Notes: generated by a model not told the origin, from the letters alone. Positions 1 to 7,883 are shown, counted from the stretch's first letter. The stretch is DNA of 11,949 nt from DAOUMU01 sp034409055 (GCA_034409055.1 DAOUMU010000435.1:1-11949), one strand, 5' to 3'. Program-made: numbers and translations.

Positions 1-59
1 GACTGTCTTGTCATCACATCAGAAGAGAGGGGTCATCCGTCACTGCCTTTGACCAGATG

Positions 60-146
60 TTGTTTCCTTGATTCTGAGGGCTTAAGCTCCTGAAATCAAG
101 GGGTGTCCCACAAATTCAGGGGGTCAAGCCCCTGAAGTCAGGGGGT
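60..146. repeat. Short hairpins downstream of the small membrane ORF
   Basis: Two inverted repeats sit side by side. The first runs from about 66 to 101: CCTTGATT and AATCAAGG flank a centre containing CTTAAG. The second is an exact 8-bp stem, TTCAGGGG at 115-122 and CCCCTGAA at 129-136, with loop GTCAAG. The motif TCAGGGGGT also recurs directly at 116-124 and 138-146. The second stem lies just beyond the stop of the minus-strand ORF at 138. It could act as a terminator for the minus-strand gene run, but no clear T-tract follows it. The rest of bases 1-137 shows no gene. Confidence 0.45.
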
Positions 147-515
147 AACTTTACTGTGGTCAAGCACAATGCTAGGTCCCGTGATAGTTAGACAGTCAGG
201 GGGCACAAACTGTTCCGGGTGGGCAATGATTCCTTCCCCGGTCAAAATCCAATTCAGGGTATCATGGTGATAGGCAGGCCCTTGAGATACAATTGGAGCC
301 AAGTTGTCCCCGATCAAAAGGATGCAACTAATAAAGACCATTGATTTGACGATACCCCAAAAGCTGGCCACTCGAAACAACCGCGCAATTTCCCAGTAGT
401 AGATATGCGCCGCAAAAATAGGAAAAAATAAAATGGCATCAAGCGCGTAAAGTAAAAATGCATTTTGGAGCAAAAGGCGTAGGCGTCCATAACAGTGTAT
501 TAAACAGCATATCAT
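138..515 (-). CDS. Small putative membrane protein, function unknown
   Basis: This is a 125-residue open frame that I do not recognise. Residues about 14-41 are strongly hydrophobic and aromatic, and residues about 53-69 form a second hydrophobic stretch. Arg and Lys lie between and around them (R45, R48, K57), as in a two-helix inner-membrane protein. The C-terminal half (70-125) is soluble-looking, with HH at 83-84 and P105-P106. The ATG at 515 has no convincing Shine-Dalgarno, and the 90-bp gap to the upstream lipoprotein gene on the same strand leaves co-transcription open. It may be a fragment of a larger membrane protein or a chance frame. The membrane-like composition is the only support. 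Confidence 0.35.
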   Translation of the reverse strand: MICCLIHCYGRLRLLLQNAFLLYALDAILFFPIFAAHIYYWEIARLFRVASFWGIVKSMVFISCILLIGDNLAPIVSQGPAYHHDTLNWILTGEGIIAHPEQFVPPDCLTITGPSIVLDHSKVTP

Positions 516-605
516 TCACAGAGGTTTTCATAATCCAGGTGTGATTCAAGAGCATCCTCCTATATCTCTACACGTCTCATTAATCAATCCAACAGACAAT
601 CACGT

Positions 606-3260
606 CTAAACAACCGATAACTCCTCGCTCTGTAAATCAAATTGCTCCGAAAGCTGATTCCAGCCGTTTCTTAGCCGGTCCATATTCTGCCGCAGTTCAT
701 TTTCTAATTCCCGCTCCAGGGCTTGTTTTACAGCACGATTAATTAGTTCTGCCGGGGCCAGACCGGGTTCTTCCTGGGCCACCTGGTATACTTCGCTCAC
801 AATATGCGGGAGGGTGTTGGCATGGATCTTGTCCCGGTACACATGGAGGCCAGTCATACCGTATTCTTGAACAATCCAAGAGGAAAAATCTCGCAGGCCC
901 TCATCGCCACAGGTCAAAAGTAAAATATACTTGTCTCTCAACTGGCCTGCTTCTCCCAGTTGCGTCAGCCGTTCCTCTAATTCCGCATCATTCTCGGCGG
1001 TAATCAGAACCACGTTGCTGGCTGCCGGAAAGTTGTTCAGCGAGTATGAAATTTGCTCGTCACTTATCGTAATGCCCTTGTCTGCAATAGCTTGGGGGAT
1101 TTGTTGGGCAAATTGTCGTTGCTCATCATCCAATGATGCCTCGTCAACCACTACCCCCAAATTCTCTACCCGCACCGGCGTCTGTTGGTTGAGGTTGTCT
1201 TTTGCCAGCGTAGGGTTACCGTCGAGATAAACCGGCGTATCAAGCAATCGTCCTAACCCAATCGCTAACGCAGCCGAATCCAAGGCATCCCAATCTTCGC
1301 CCTCTCCACTGGGTGGGAAATAACTGCCCTCGTCATAATTCTCATTTCCCTCGTCATTGGGGATATCCGGCTCCTCATCGGGAAAGAGAATGGGCGGTCC
1401 GTCACCACCGAGAGGGGGACCTTTCCCATTTCCACCTAATGCCGCCTGGATCATTGCTTCTTTTTCTTCTCGCCCGTCAACAGGTGTTTCGGAGTCAAGG
1501 AGGTCATTGAATTCGTCCCAGGAAATATCAGAAATGGTTGTTTCTGCACCGGCTGCCTGCCAGGCGATGCTATTACCTTCATCGATTGGATAGGCGTAAT
1601 AAAACGGCCGGCCCGGCTCACTATTTTGGGCCACAATTCCTCGCCGAATCAGAACATCCGCACTGCGGCCTTTGATGGCTGTTATCCATTGTCCCCCTAT
1701 TTGCCAACGGGCAATAACATCGCTCTGGTAAGAGATTTTGGGTTCAGAGCCGGAAGCCGATGTAGCAAAGACAAAGGTTTCATTACTCGTTTTTCCTTTG
1801 ACTCGAGCGGGATAGACGCTGAACTGGTCCGTTACATCAAACCGGTTTCGGATGTGTACTTTGCCTGTTGATAGTAAGCCACCGTAAGCCGCCGAAATTT
1901 GATCCCAACTTAGGCCGGCCTGGGCCAAATTGGATAGGAAGGCAATCTTTCCCACAGCCTCTATTCCGGCCTGATGGTTGGGCCTGACGATGGACGGTTT
2001 GGGTTTGAAGTAGTGATTCAGCCAGGCCTCAAATGTAAAGGGAATTTCGTTCAATTGGGCTTCGTAATATTGGTTTTCTTCTTCTGTTGTCTCCTCTTCC
2101 GTTCCACCTGGCAGAATATAGACAAAAGACACGCCCTGATCCTTGAAAAGATTCGACAAGCCACAGTTTTTCGTTGTTCCCAAATAGTGGGCGTGGCCAA
2201 CCAATAGAATAGCTACCCCGGTGTTATCTTGCTCCATTGCTGCCAGCGAATTTTCAACCATAGGCAGGTCCCTCAAGCAAGCCAGCCTCAGAACGGGGTT
2301 AAGGGCTTCCTGAAATTCTTGATACCTGGCTTCCAGAGTCACGGTAGAAACCGATTCTTCGGCTGCAGTTGCCAATAAATAGTCATAAAGGTCAACAAAA
2401 TCCAACTCGTCTTCAACAAATGCATTCACTTTCTGATCCAGTTCGTCAGTGTAGGATAATTGCTCGATCAACTCAACAACTTCGTTGATCATCTCCTCCC
2501 AAGCTTGCTGAATAGCCGGATCCTCAAGGTCTGGTTCACTATCTAGCGCCTCTTTGCTCTGGCTCCACAACTCCATATTTTCTATGCCAATTGTCTTGAC
2601 ATCCGGGCCGCTGACGAGCGCTGCGTATTCAATACCCGATATCTCAGTAGTGTCTAAAAAAGCCCAGGCTGCCTCGCGGCGGATGGCCGGGTCTGGAATG
2701 GCATCGAAAAAGCCGGTATCAATTGCCTCACCATAGCCTTCTATGAGCAGCAATCGAATGTCATACTCGGCCAGTAATTGTTCGGCAATGCGGGCTACAT
2801 TTTGCTGCACCTGATAACTGGCGTGATTTTCGCCGATGAGAATGATAAGGTGGTCCGTGGTTCCGGTGTATCGTTCTTCTATAGTGCCATACGCCGCATT
2901 GATTTCAACATCGTCGGAAGACACAAGAGGTCGGCGGGTAGGTGTAGGGGTTGGGGTTGGAATAGGCGGGAATGTGGGTGAAGGCATAGGTGATGGCGTG
3001 AAGGTTGCCGTTGGTGCAGGAGACGGTGTAGACGTAGTAGGGATGGGGGTTGGGGTAGGAGTCGCTGTAGACACAGGTTTAGGGGTTGGGGTTAAGGCAA
3101 GAGTCGGGGTAAGGGTAACAGGGGGAGCTTGCGTAGAGGTGGCAGTTGGTTCAAGGCTTATCTCCTCGGGAGCGGGGGTTGCTTGATTGCATCCGGTCAG
3201 AATCAAGAGTAAAAGTAAGCCTGTAAGCACTGTTGCAACCCAAAAATTCATTGATTTCAT
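606..3260 (-). CDS. TIKI/TraB-like lipoprotein with Thr/Pro-rich stalk
   Basis: This 884-residue protein begins with a lipoprotein signal peptide: a basic start, a hydrophobic core at 8-21 and the lipobox L21-T-G-C24, so it should be anchored to the membrane outside the cytoplasm. Residues about 27-110 are a low-complexity Thr/Pro/Ser stalk. Residues about 117-385 resemble the TIKI/TraB/ChaN-type superfamily: GENH at 143-146 and GHAH at 355-358 give the paired G-x-x-H motifs, with LLIEG (E174) and IGIEN (E227) between them. Known members include metal-dependent proteases (TIKI) and pheromone-shutdown proteins (TraB/PrgY); the activity here is not established. Residues about 605-660 form a Gly/Pro/Asp/Glu-rich linker. 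A C-terminal alpha/beta-looking domain (about 660-850) contains the strands NVVLIT and YILLLTCGDEG (C784). It might be a degenerate CHAT/caspase-like fold, but no matching catalytic His motif is visible. The ATG at 3260 is supported by the adjacent strong RBS. The gene starts 29 nt after the TIR-kinase-HD stop, so co-expression is likely. Confidence 0.8.
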   Translation of the reverse strand: MKSMNFWVATVLTGLLLLLILTGCNQATPAPEEISLEPTATSTQAPPVTLTPTLALTPTPKPVSTATPTPTPIPTTSTPSPAPTATFTPSPMPSPTFPPIPTPTPTPTRRPLVSSDDVEINAAYGTIEERYTGTTDHLIILIGENHASYQVQQNVARIAEQLLAEYDIRLLLIEGYGEAIDTGFFDAIPDPAIRREAAWAFLDTTEISGIEYAALVSGPDVKTIGIENMELWSQSKEALDSEPDLEDPAIQQAWEEMINEVVELIEQLSYTDELDQKVNAFVEDELDFVDLYDYLLATAAEESVSTVTLEARYQEFQEALNPVLRLACLRDLPMVENSLAAMEQDNTGVAILLVGHAHYLGTTKNCGLSNLFKDQGVSFVYILPGGTEEETTEEENQYYEAQLNEIPFTFEAWLNHYFKPKPSIVRPNHQAGIEAVGKIAFLSNLAQAGLSWDQISAAYGGLLSTGKVHIRNRFDVTDQFSVYPARVKGKTSNETFVFATSASGSEPKISYQSDVIARWQIGGQWITAIKGRSADVLIRRGIVAQNSEPGRPFYYAYPIDEGNSIAWQAAGAETTISDISWDEFNDLLDSETPVDGREEKEAMIQAALGGNGKGPPLGGDGPPILFPDEEPDIPNDEGNENYDEGSYFPPSGEGEDWDALDSAALAIGLGRLLDTPVYLDGNPTLAKDNLNQQTPVRVENLGVVVDEASLDDEQRQFAQQIPQAIADKGITISDEQISYSLNNFPAASNVVLITAENDAELEERLTQLGEAGQLRDKYILLLTCGDEGLRDFSSWIVQEYGMTGLHVYRDKIHANTLPHIVSEVYQVAQEEPGLAPAELINRAVKQALERELENELRQNMDRLRNGWNQLSEQFDLQSEELSVV

Positions 3261-3266
3261 AGCTTT

Positions 3267-3273
3267 ACCTCCT
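3267..3273 (-). promoter_or_regulatory. Strong Shine-Dalgarno of the lipoprotein gene
   Basis: On the minus strand AGGAGGT lies 6 nt before the ATG at 3260. It fixes that start and shows independent, efficient translation of the lipoprotein within the operon. Confidence 0.85.
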
Positions 3274-3289
3274 ATTTTTTAAATTGCTC

Positions 3290-6200
3290 CTATAACTTGG
3301 CTTGTAAATTGTTGGCCAAAACCAATGCTGCATCGAGATACCCGTCAGCTCTGGAACGTTTGCCTAGACGATCCAACTGCCGACTGATATTCTCGTACAA
3401 CCCAATAAGTTCTTGGCAAGCTTGCAACTGCTCCATAGCGTTGCCTTGCGCGAGGACCGTCTGATATATTGAAGTTGCCTCTTCATACACTCCATAATCC
3501 GTTAAAATTCGTCCCAGGACGAGTTCACGGGCAAATGATTCCAAAGACTCGTACCAGGATATTTGCCGCTCGATCCAGCGGGTCGTTTGATCATCGATGA
3601 TCCAGAAGATGCCGCCGGCCCGATCTTTCAAACGCTGTCGGCCCCGGTAGGCAAATGTGATCCATTCATACTGAATTCCAGGCTCAAGCTGGTCTATGGG
3701 CAAGATGATTTCCGGGATGGTCGTTTCCCATTGATGCAACAGATGTTGTTCTATATCAAATAGTTGGCAACGGTAGCGTTCTGCCCTAGTTACATCAGGC
3801 CACTTTAACGTTGGACGCCCCCGTAAACCTGTAAACTGGTAAGGCATCCCTTGCTTAGTCGGTTGCCCCAATGTGGCAATCACCGAGGTCAACCGTTGTT
3901 GGGCCAAGGTTTTGGCATATACCAGCACATCGGGTGGCATCTCAAGAGATGGGCCGACGGCTACTGAAGAATCCAGGGCAATCACCACCCCATTTTCGCT
4001 CAAAACATTCCGAACCTGACGAAGACGATCTTGTATCGAGCCAGACAGCAATACCCGAACTGAAAAGCTATAATCCTCTGTTGGCAGTTGATAGTGAAAC
4101 CGGATATGCCCGCTTTGAATCGAGACCCTTTCCAGATAGTGACGCATCCAAGTGGACAATTGCGTTTCGAGGGACTCTGTACTTTGCTTCAAATCTTTTG
4201 GATCTGGCTTAGGTGAGATTAAAGCCAACAAGTCCGCTACACTGAGCAGTGCGGCCAGCAGTGCAGGGCGTATCCGTTGCAGGCCGTTGCCTGAAGCTCT
4301 GTACTTTTCATCATTCAAATTAACTTCTCGATGTCCCAGACAAACCAATGCAATTTCAGATACCGGATCGGTCAGGGTCAAACCCAAGGAGGGATAGAGG
4401 TCACTCACCAGGCTGCCTTTGATCCACTCCCACGATAATTCGTGGTAATAGCGACGCACCAATTGAGGAATCTGTTCTGGATCAGACTCGCCAACCGTCG
4501 TTCTTCGATTTTTAAGGGCAACGGTACGCTCGGGTTGGGGAAAGTACCGGCCAATATCATGTAAATATGCAGAAGCGATCAAGATAAATTTTTCTGGTTC
4601 ACTCAGTTGCTTGTCAGGGGGCAATAACAATACAAAATGGGTCAGGTATTTGATAACTCGCTCAACGTGATGAAAATATGGTTTGCTTTGTTTCGGCTGT
4701 ACGGATTGTAGAAGTTGGGCAATTGCTTGTTGGACAGGCTTTAGCTTGGATATTAAAGACTCCGATGGAAATTGAGTTGATTCTTTCCTGTCAGTCGATT
4801 TGGATGGTTTGATGTGAAGATGAATATCTCTTCCGGCTGCACCACCACCCCCGGCCGCCACTCCTCTTTCTGTTGCAATAGCCCCACTTCCCAAGAGGGT
4901 AATTAAGGGAACTTTTTGGGGTTTCTCGGGAATATCGATAGATAGTATTGTTGAGGAGGTGGAAGTCGCTGAATCAAATTCTTGTTCAATAACCCACTCT
5001 TCAATTTTACCTGCCAACAGCCCCCCCACTGTCACCGCCCCCCAAAAAGCCACCTGCTTCGGCAACGGAGCCGGAGCCTCATCCATCTCATCCAAATTCT
5101 TGAACTTCAACGCCCCCAGTAAATAAAACGCCAACCCCTGATAATACTCCACCCAATTACCGGATTTCCATAAGTAGTTACCGGCCATCTCTCGAATCGC
5201 CAGCAGTATCGCCCACGGCTTCTCAAGAACAAGATTAGGGGAAGCAGTAACCTGGCCGGGATGGGCAATAGCCGTATGTAGATGTTGATAAAAGGTACAG
5301 ATAGTGTCCACAAGAAGATTGTGCTGCTGCAAAATTTCCGGGATGATTTTTGTTACGACCTCTGTTTCCAGCCGTAGAAAATCATGCAGCACGTGATCCC
5401 GACGAGCGTCGGCAAAATCAATTAAACTAACATCACGGGTTTCCGGATCGACCAATATATTTTCCATATTCAGATCGCCGTGAATACAAGCGACCTTTAC
5501 ATCCCGCGACTCTTGCAGCAAACTCGGCCACTTAATCAGTGGGTTGGGGAGAGAAGGACCGCCTGGCCAGGAGATCGTTTCCTGGGTAAGATCGAAATCT
5601 TCACCCATTGCTCGTCTGACTTCAAATTCCAATTTCTCCTGGCGAGTCTCAGTTACTACGCCTTCAATGGGGTCCATAATCTGACCAAGACGGTCTGTCC
5701 CAACAGTTTCGATGGGTTTCAGCCGTAGACAGTAGGAAGATAGCGAATGGTTGGCAGGACAGTTGAGTGTCACCGATTTATACTTGGGATCAACTTTAGT
5801 GATCACAAAACCACTCACCTGCACCCGATCACCTTGTTTGAGTGATTGGCCAGATAGATGGTTTGGGGTGAGCAAGCGTGGGTTTGTTTCTGATTGGGAA
5901 GTGGGTTCAATAAGGAGGTTGACCGGCAGGATCCGATCATAACCTGTACGCAGTTGAAACTCAAAGTGGGGAGATGTTTGCTGCAAAATCTGCTCAAGCC
6001 GTTTAAAGAGCCGCTTTAACACAAAGCGAATATCTTCAATATCAGCGCGACGGAGATAACTGTATAAACTCTCAATCTCAAACGTGCCCCCCCCGCCTTG
6101 TAAGGCATAGCGTAAGCCTCCCCATTCACAATCTGGTAATAAAACCGGTTGGCCTTGAATTTGAGCAGCATCAGGCAACCGGTAACGAATACAGTCTTTG

Positions 6201-7108
6201 TATGCCTGCCACTCCTTTTCAATGAGGCTGACCGAAGCTAATTTGACCACCGTGCGCAGGTGAGCAGTAGCATTATCTATAATGGGCCGAACCATAAAAA
6301 TCCGGCTGCCGCTGAAACCCGCTCCAAACTCTTCAATAATGACCACCCGCTGGTAGTTCTCAAACATCGCTTTTAGGATTGCTTCGGCCTCGGCCGGGAG
6401 AGATAACTGTTTTGGGTTTTCAATGATGGGGGTATGCTGAGATGGTGTACCCTCGAAGAGAGGGGATGAAGAAGGTGTACTCGTATCTATTGGTGAAGTG
6501 ACTGATTGAGATTGAGACTTAAAGTCTTGACTTACGTTTTTGATGGTAACGGCTACTTCTTCAGCAACGACAGCCAAATATTCGTCAGCGTGACTACCCT
6601 TGTCGCTCCAAACAGGGATACCGTTCCTAGGTCTAATATTCATTTTTGTTAGCCAATCAACCGCTTTCCAGGCACACGCTTTGGCAATTACCGGAAAAAT
6701 GGTTAGACCCTCACCCTGACGGCGCGCCAGAAGTCTGGGAATCTCCTTACGCAGAATAAAGTCTGAGGTCAAAAAATTGGCGCTCACAAGCAAAATGGCG
6801 ACATCTGCTCGTTCTATCGCCCGGTTTATTTCCTCTTCCCAATCAGCGCCCGCACCGATGCGATCATCGCTCCATAAATCAATCAAGCCTATATGCTCTA
6901 AAATTGCCAGATGCGTCAATAAAGCATCTTTTTCTTGTTCATCTTTGTGGCTATAGCTAACGAAGACGGTGTGGCCAACTTTCTGAGAATGTTCATTTTG
7001 AAGACCTTCATTCTGAAGGCGTTCACTTGTAGTTTGAGCCATATCGTCTGGTGTGGCAAATTGATCGTCAGGTCGTGCCACTGTTTCCTTTCTCAGATTC
7101 TTCCCCAT
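3290..7108 (-). CDS. Multidomain TIR - APH-like kinase - HD protein
   Basis: This 1272-residue cytoplasmic-looking protein has no signal peptide. Domains in order: (1) TIR, about 45-190, with FVSYSHKDE at 49-57, a G-x-x-W-x-x-E segment near 87-91, and SANFLTSDFILRKE ending at E122, the position of the usual catalytic Glu of NAD-cleaving TIRs. (2) APH/kinase-like, about 235-680, with G-rich loop GAGFSGS (262-268), VVK (K289), HGDLNMEN (543-550) and IDFAD (D564). It resembles the family called ternary complex associated domain 9. A beta-rich, OB-like insert (about 415-500) splits it. (3) A segment at 686-700 (FWGAVTVGGLLAG) and a Gly/Ala-rich motif ending GAAGRDIHLHI (756-766). (4) An HD domain of the HD-CE type, about 790-1045, with metal ligands H814, H850-D851, H889, H926 and D959. 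(5) An Fn3-like segment, about 1095-1170. (6) TPR-like helices to the end. All key kinase and HD residues are present. The ATG at 7108 lies inside the HTH gene and has no clear RBS. M23 (7042), 25 nt past the HTH stop, is an alternative start. Role in conflict signalling is inferred. Confidence 0.85.
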   Translation of the reverse strand: MGKNLRKETVARPDDQFATPDDMAQTTSERLQNEGLQNEHSQKVGHTVFVSYSHKDEQEKDALLTHLAILEHIGLIDLWSDDRIGAGADWEEEINRAIERADVAILLVSANFLTSDFILRKEIPRLLARRQGEGLTIFPVIAKACAWKAVDWLTKMNIRPRNGIPVWSDKGSHADEYLAVVAEEVAVTIKNVSQDFKSQSQSVTSPIDTSTPSSSPLFEGTPSQHTPIIENPKQLSLPAEAEAILKAMFENYQRVVIIEEFGAGFSGSRIFMVRPIIDNATAHLRTVVKLASVSLIEKEWQAYKDCIRYRLPDAAQIQGQPVLLPDCEWGGLRYALQGGGGTFEIESLYSYLRRADIEDIRFVLKRLFKRLEQILQQTSPHFEFQLRTGYDRILPVNLLIEPTSQSETNPRLLTPNHLSGQSLKQGDRVQVSGFVITKVDPKYKSVTLNCPANHSLSSYCLRLKPIETVGTDRLGQIMDPIEGVVTETRQEKLEFEVRRAMGEDFDLTQETISWPGGPSLPNPLIKWPSLLQESRDVKVACIHGDLNMENILVDPETRDVSLIDFADARRDHVLHDFLRLETEVVTKIIPEILQQHNLLVDTICTFYQHLHTAIAHPGQVTASPNLVLEKPWAILLAIREMAGNYLWKSGNWVEYYQGLAFYLLGALKFKNLDEMDEAPAPLPKQVAFWGAVTVGGLLAGKIEEWVIEQEFDSATSTSSTILSIDIPEKPQKVPLITLLGSGAIATERGVAAGGGGAAGRDIHLHIKPSKSTDRKESTQFPSESLISKLKPVQQAIAQLLQSVQPKQSKPYFHHVERVIKYLTHFVLLLPPDKQLSEPEKFILIASAYLHDIGRYFPQPERTVALKNRRTTVGESDPEQIPQLVRRYYHELSWEWIKGSLVSDLYPSLGLTLTDPVSEIALVCLGHREVNLNDEKYRASGNGLQRIRPALLAALLSVADLLALISPKPDPKDLKQSTESLETQLSTWMRHYLERVSIQSGHIRFHYQLPTEDYSFSVRVLLSGSIQDRLRQVRNVLSENGVVIALDSSVAVGPSLEMPPDVLVYAKTLAQQRLTSVIATLGQPTKQGMPYQFTGLRGRPTLKWPDVTRAERYRCQLFDIEQHLLHQWETTIPEIILPIDQLEPGIQYEWITFAYRGRQRLKDRAGGIFWIIDDQTTRWIERQISWYESLESFARELVLGRILTDYGVYEEATSIYQTVLAQGNAMEQLQACQELIGLYENISRQLDRLGKRSRADGYLDAALVLANNLQAKL

Positions 7109-7280
7109 CTAGTTCGGAAAGTTTGCAACCTACTATTTTCTCTATCTCTGCGCGATGCACGCGCCAGCTACGCCCGGCCCTAAAGGCAGATAACTTTCCT
7201 TCGTTGCACCAGCGCCATACCGTTGTTCGGCTTACTTTTAAATATTCAGCTATCTCCGGAACAGTTAAGATTTTGTCCAC
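7068..7280 (-). CDS. Excisionase/MerR-type HTH DNA-binding protein
   Basis: This 70-residue protein is almost entirely one winged HTH of the excisionase (HTH_17) type: LTVPEIAEYLKVSRTTVWRW at 5-24, then EGKLSAFRAGRSWRV (27-41), the wing, and a helix RAEIEKIV. Family members are either recombination directionality factors or small transcription regulators. No integrase is present in the window, so a regulator of the downstream operon is the better guess. The start is GTG at 7280, supported by the RBS at 7288-7294. Its 3' end overlaps the start of the TIR gene by 41 nt, which points to translational coupling. The acidic and polar tail (residues 53-70) is the part encoded in the overlap. Confidence 0.8.
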   Translation of the reverse strand: MDKILTVPEIAEYLKVSRTTVWRWCNEGKLSAFRAGRSWRVHRAEIEKIVGCKLSELDGEESEKGNSGTT

Positions 7281-7287
7281 AAATATG

Positions 7288-7294
7288 TCACCTT
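7288..7294 (-). promoter_or_regulatory. Shine-Dalgarno fixing the GTG start of the HTH gene
   Basis: Minus-strand AAGGTGA ends 7 nt before the GTG at 7280. No in-frame ATG lies nearby, so this RBS decides the non-ATG start. Confidence 0.65.
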
Positions 7295-7435
7295 GAACTA
7301 AACAGATACACGTTTCCTGGTGGTATCCAACTTTATAGCATTAACTTTGGGTCTCGCGGATAAGTGAGGTAAACAAGAAAGCAAGTAAATTCTCTCCCTT
7401 TTAACAAAATTAAGAGTTTTACCGAAATTGAGCAA

Positions 7436-7441
7436 ATTATA
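7436..7441 (-). promoter_or_regulatory. Possible -10 element for the HTH-TIR-lipoprotein operon
   Basis: Minus-strand TATAAT matches the -10 consensus in the AT-rich gap between the STAS and HTH genes. No good -35 is found 16-18 nt upstream, and it would imply a leader of about 150 nt. A regulator-dependent promoter is possible; so is chance in AT-rich DNA. Confidence 0.25.
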
Positions 7442-7466
7442 CTTATTATGCTTATGTGACGATACG

Positions 7467-7491
7467 TGCCGTCTTAGCTGATAAAACGGCA
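7467..7491. terminator. Hairpin behind the STAS gene
   Basis: TGCCGTCTT (7467-7475) pairs with AAAACGGCA (7483-7491) with one mismatch and a 7-nt loop. It lies about 45 nt beyond the STAS stop. No T-tract follows on the minus strand, so it is a weak terminator candidate. It could instead be a regulatory site upstream of the HTH operon. Confidence 0.3.
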
Positions 7492-7535
7492 TCTTGGAAC
7501 AGCTAAAGTGAATATCGACTGCTGCCAGATAAAAG

Positions 7536-7883
7536 CTACTCATTGCTAAACTCGATATAAAAGAGACGATCAAAGTTCATAATTCGTAAGAGACGGTGCA
7601 GATGTGTGTTGGGATTTTTTAACACAATTTGGATGTCATTTTTTGAAACTTCCTTGTATATATTGAATAAGAGATGTAGTCCTTGAGAGTCCAGACGTTC
7701 TGTAGCCGTTAAATCAATCACAAGTTTTCGGGCACTGGTTTCTTTCAGCCTATTCAAAAGAAACTCACAATCATCAGTTGAGTGCATCAAATGATAGTTG
7801 CTCGCAACACTTCCTATCAGCTTTAGTCTCCAGGTATCATCGTTCTCCGGTGTAAGCTCAGTAGTTAGTTGTTCCATTAGCAT
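7536..7883 (-). CDS. STAS-domain anti-sigma factor antagonist-like protein
   Basis: This 115-residue protein is a single STAS domain. The diagnostic part is LVIDLTATERLDSQGLHLL (54-72), where D65-S66-x-G68 matches the site whose Ser is phosphorylated by anti-sigma kinases in SpoIIAA/RsbV-type proteins. It is followed by the strand IQIVL and the helix HRLLRIMNFDRLF. Such proteins bind and sequester an anti-sigma factor when dephosphorylated. No anti-sigma kinase (RsbW/SpoIIAB type) or PP2C phosphatase is visible nearby, so its partner is unknown. The ATG at 7883 has a weak AAGG about 7 nt upstream; M3 (7877) is an alternative. It shares the strand of the HTH-TIR operon but is 255 bp away, so a link to that operon is only suggestive. 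Confidence 0.8.
   Translation of the reverse strand: MLMEQLTTELTPENDDTWRLKLIGSVASNYHLMHSTDDCEFLLNRLKETSARKLVIDLTATERLDSQGLHLLFNIYKEVSKNDIQIVLKNPNTHLHRLLRIMNFDRLFYIEFSNE

Noticed and set aside
529..531. Alternative minus-strand ATG at 531 giving a 30-residue peptide ahead of the small membrane ORF
   Set aside because: It is out of frame with that ORF, stops early and has no clear RBS.
2836..3186. Plus-strand frame coding a Val/Gly-rich 116-residue protein
   Set aside because: It is the antisense of the Thr/Pro-rich stalk of the lipoprotein; its composition simply mirrors the proline and threonine codons.
7068..7280. True phage-type excisionase marking a prophage or integrative element
   Set aside because: No integrase, phage or conjugation gene is in the window, and this HTH type is widely used by ordinary regulators; kept only as a possibility linked to the tRNA-Gly junction.
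7298..7573. Minus-strand 91-residue frame between the STAS and HTH genes
   Set aside because: It overlaps the STAS gene end, has no domain pattern or RBS, and includes the hairpin at 7467-7491; probably chance.
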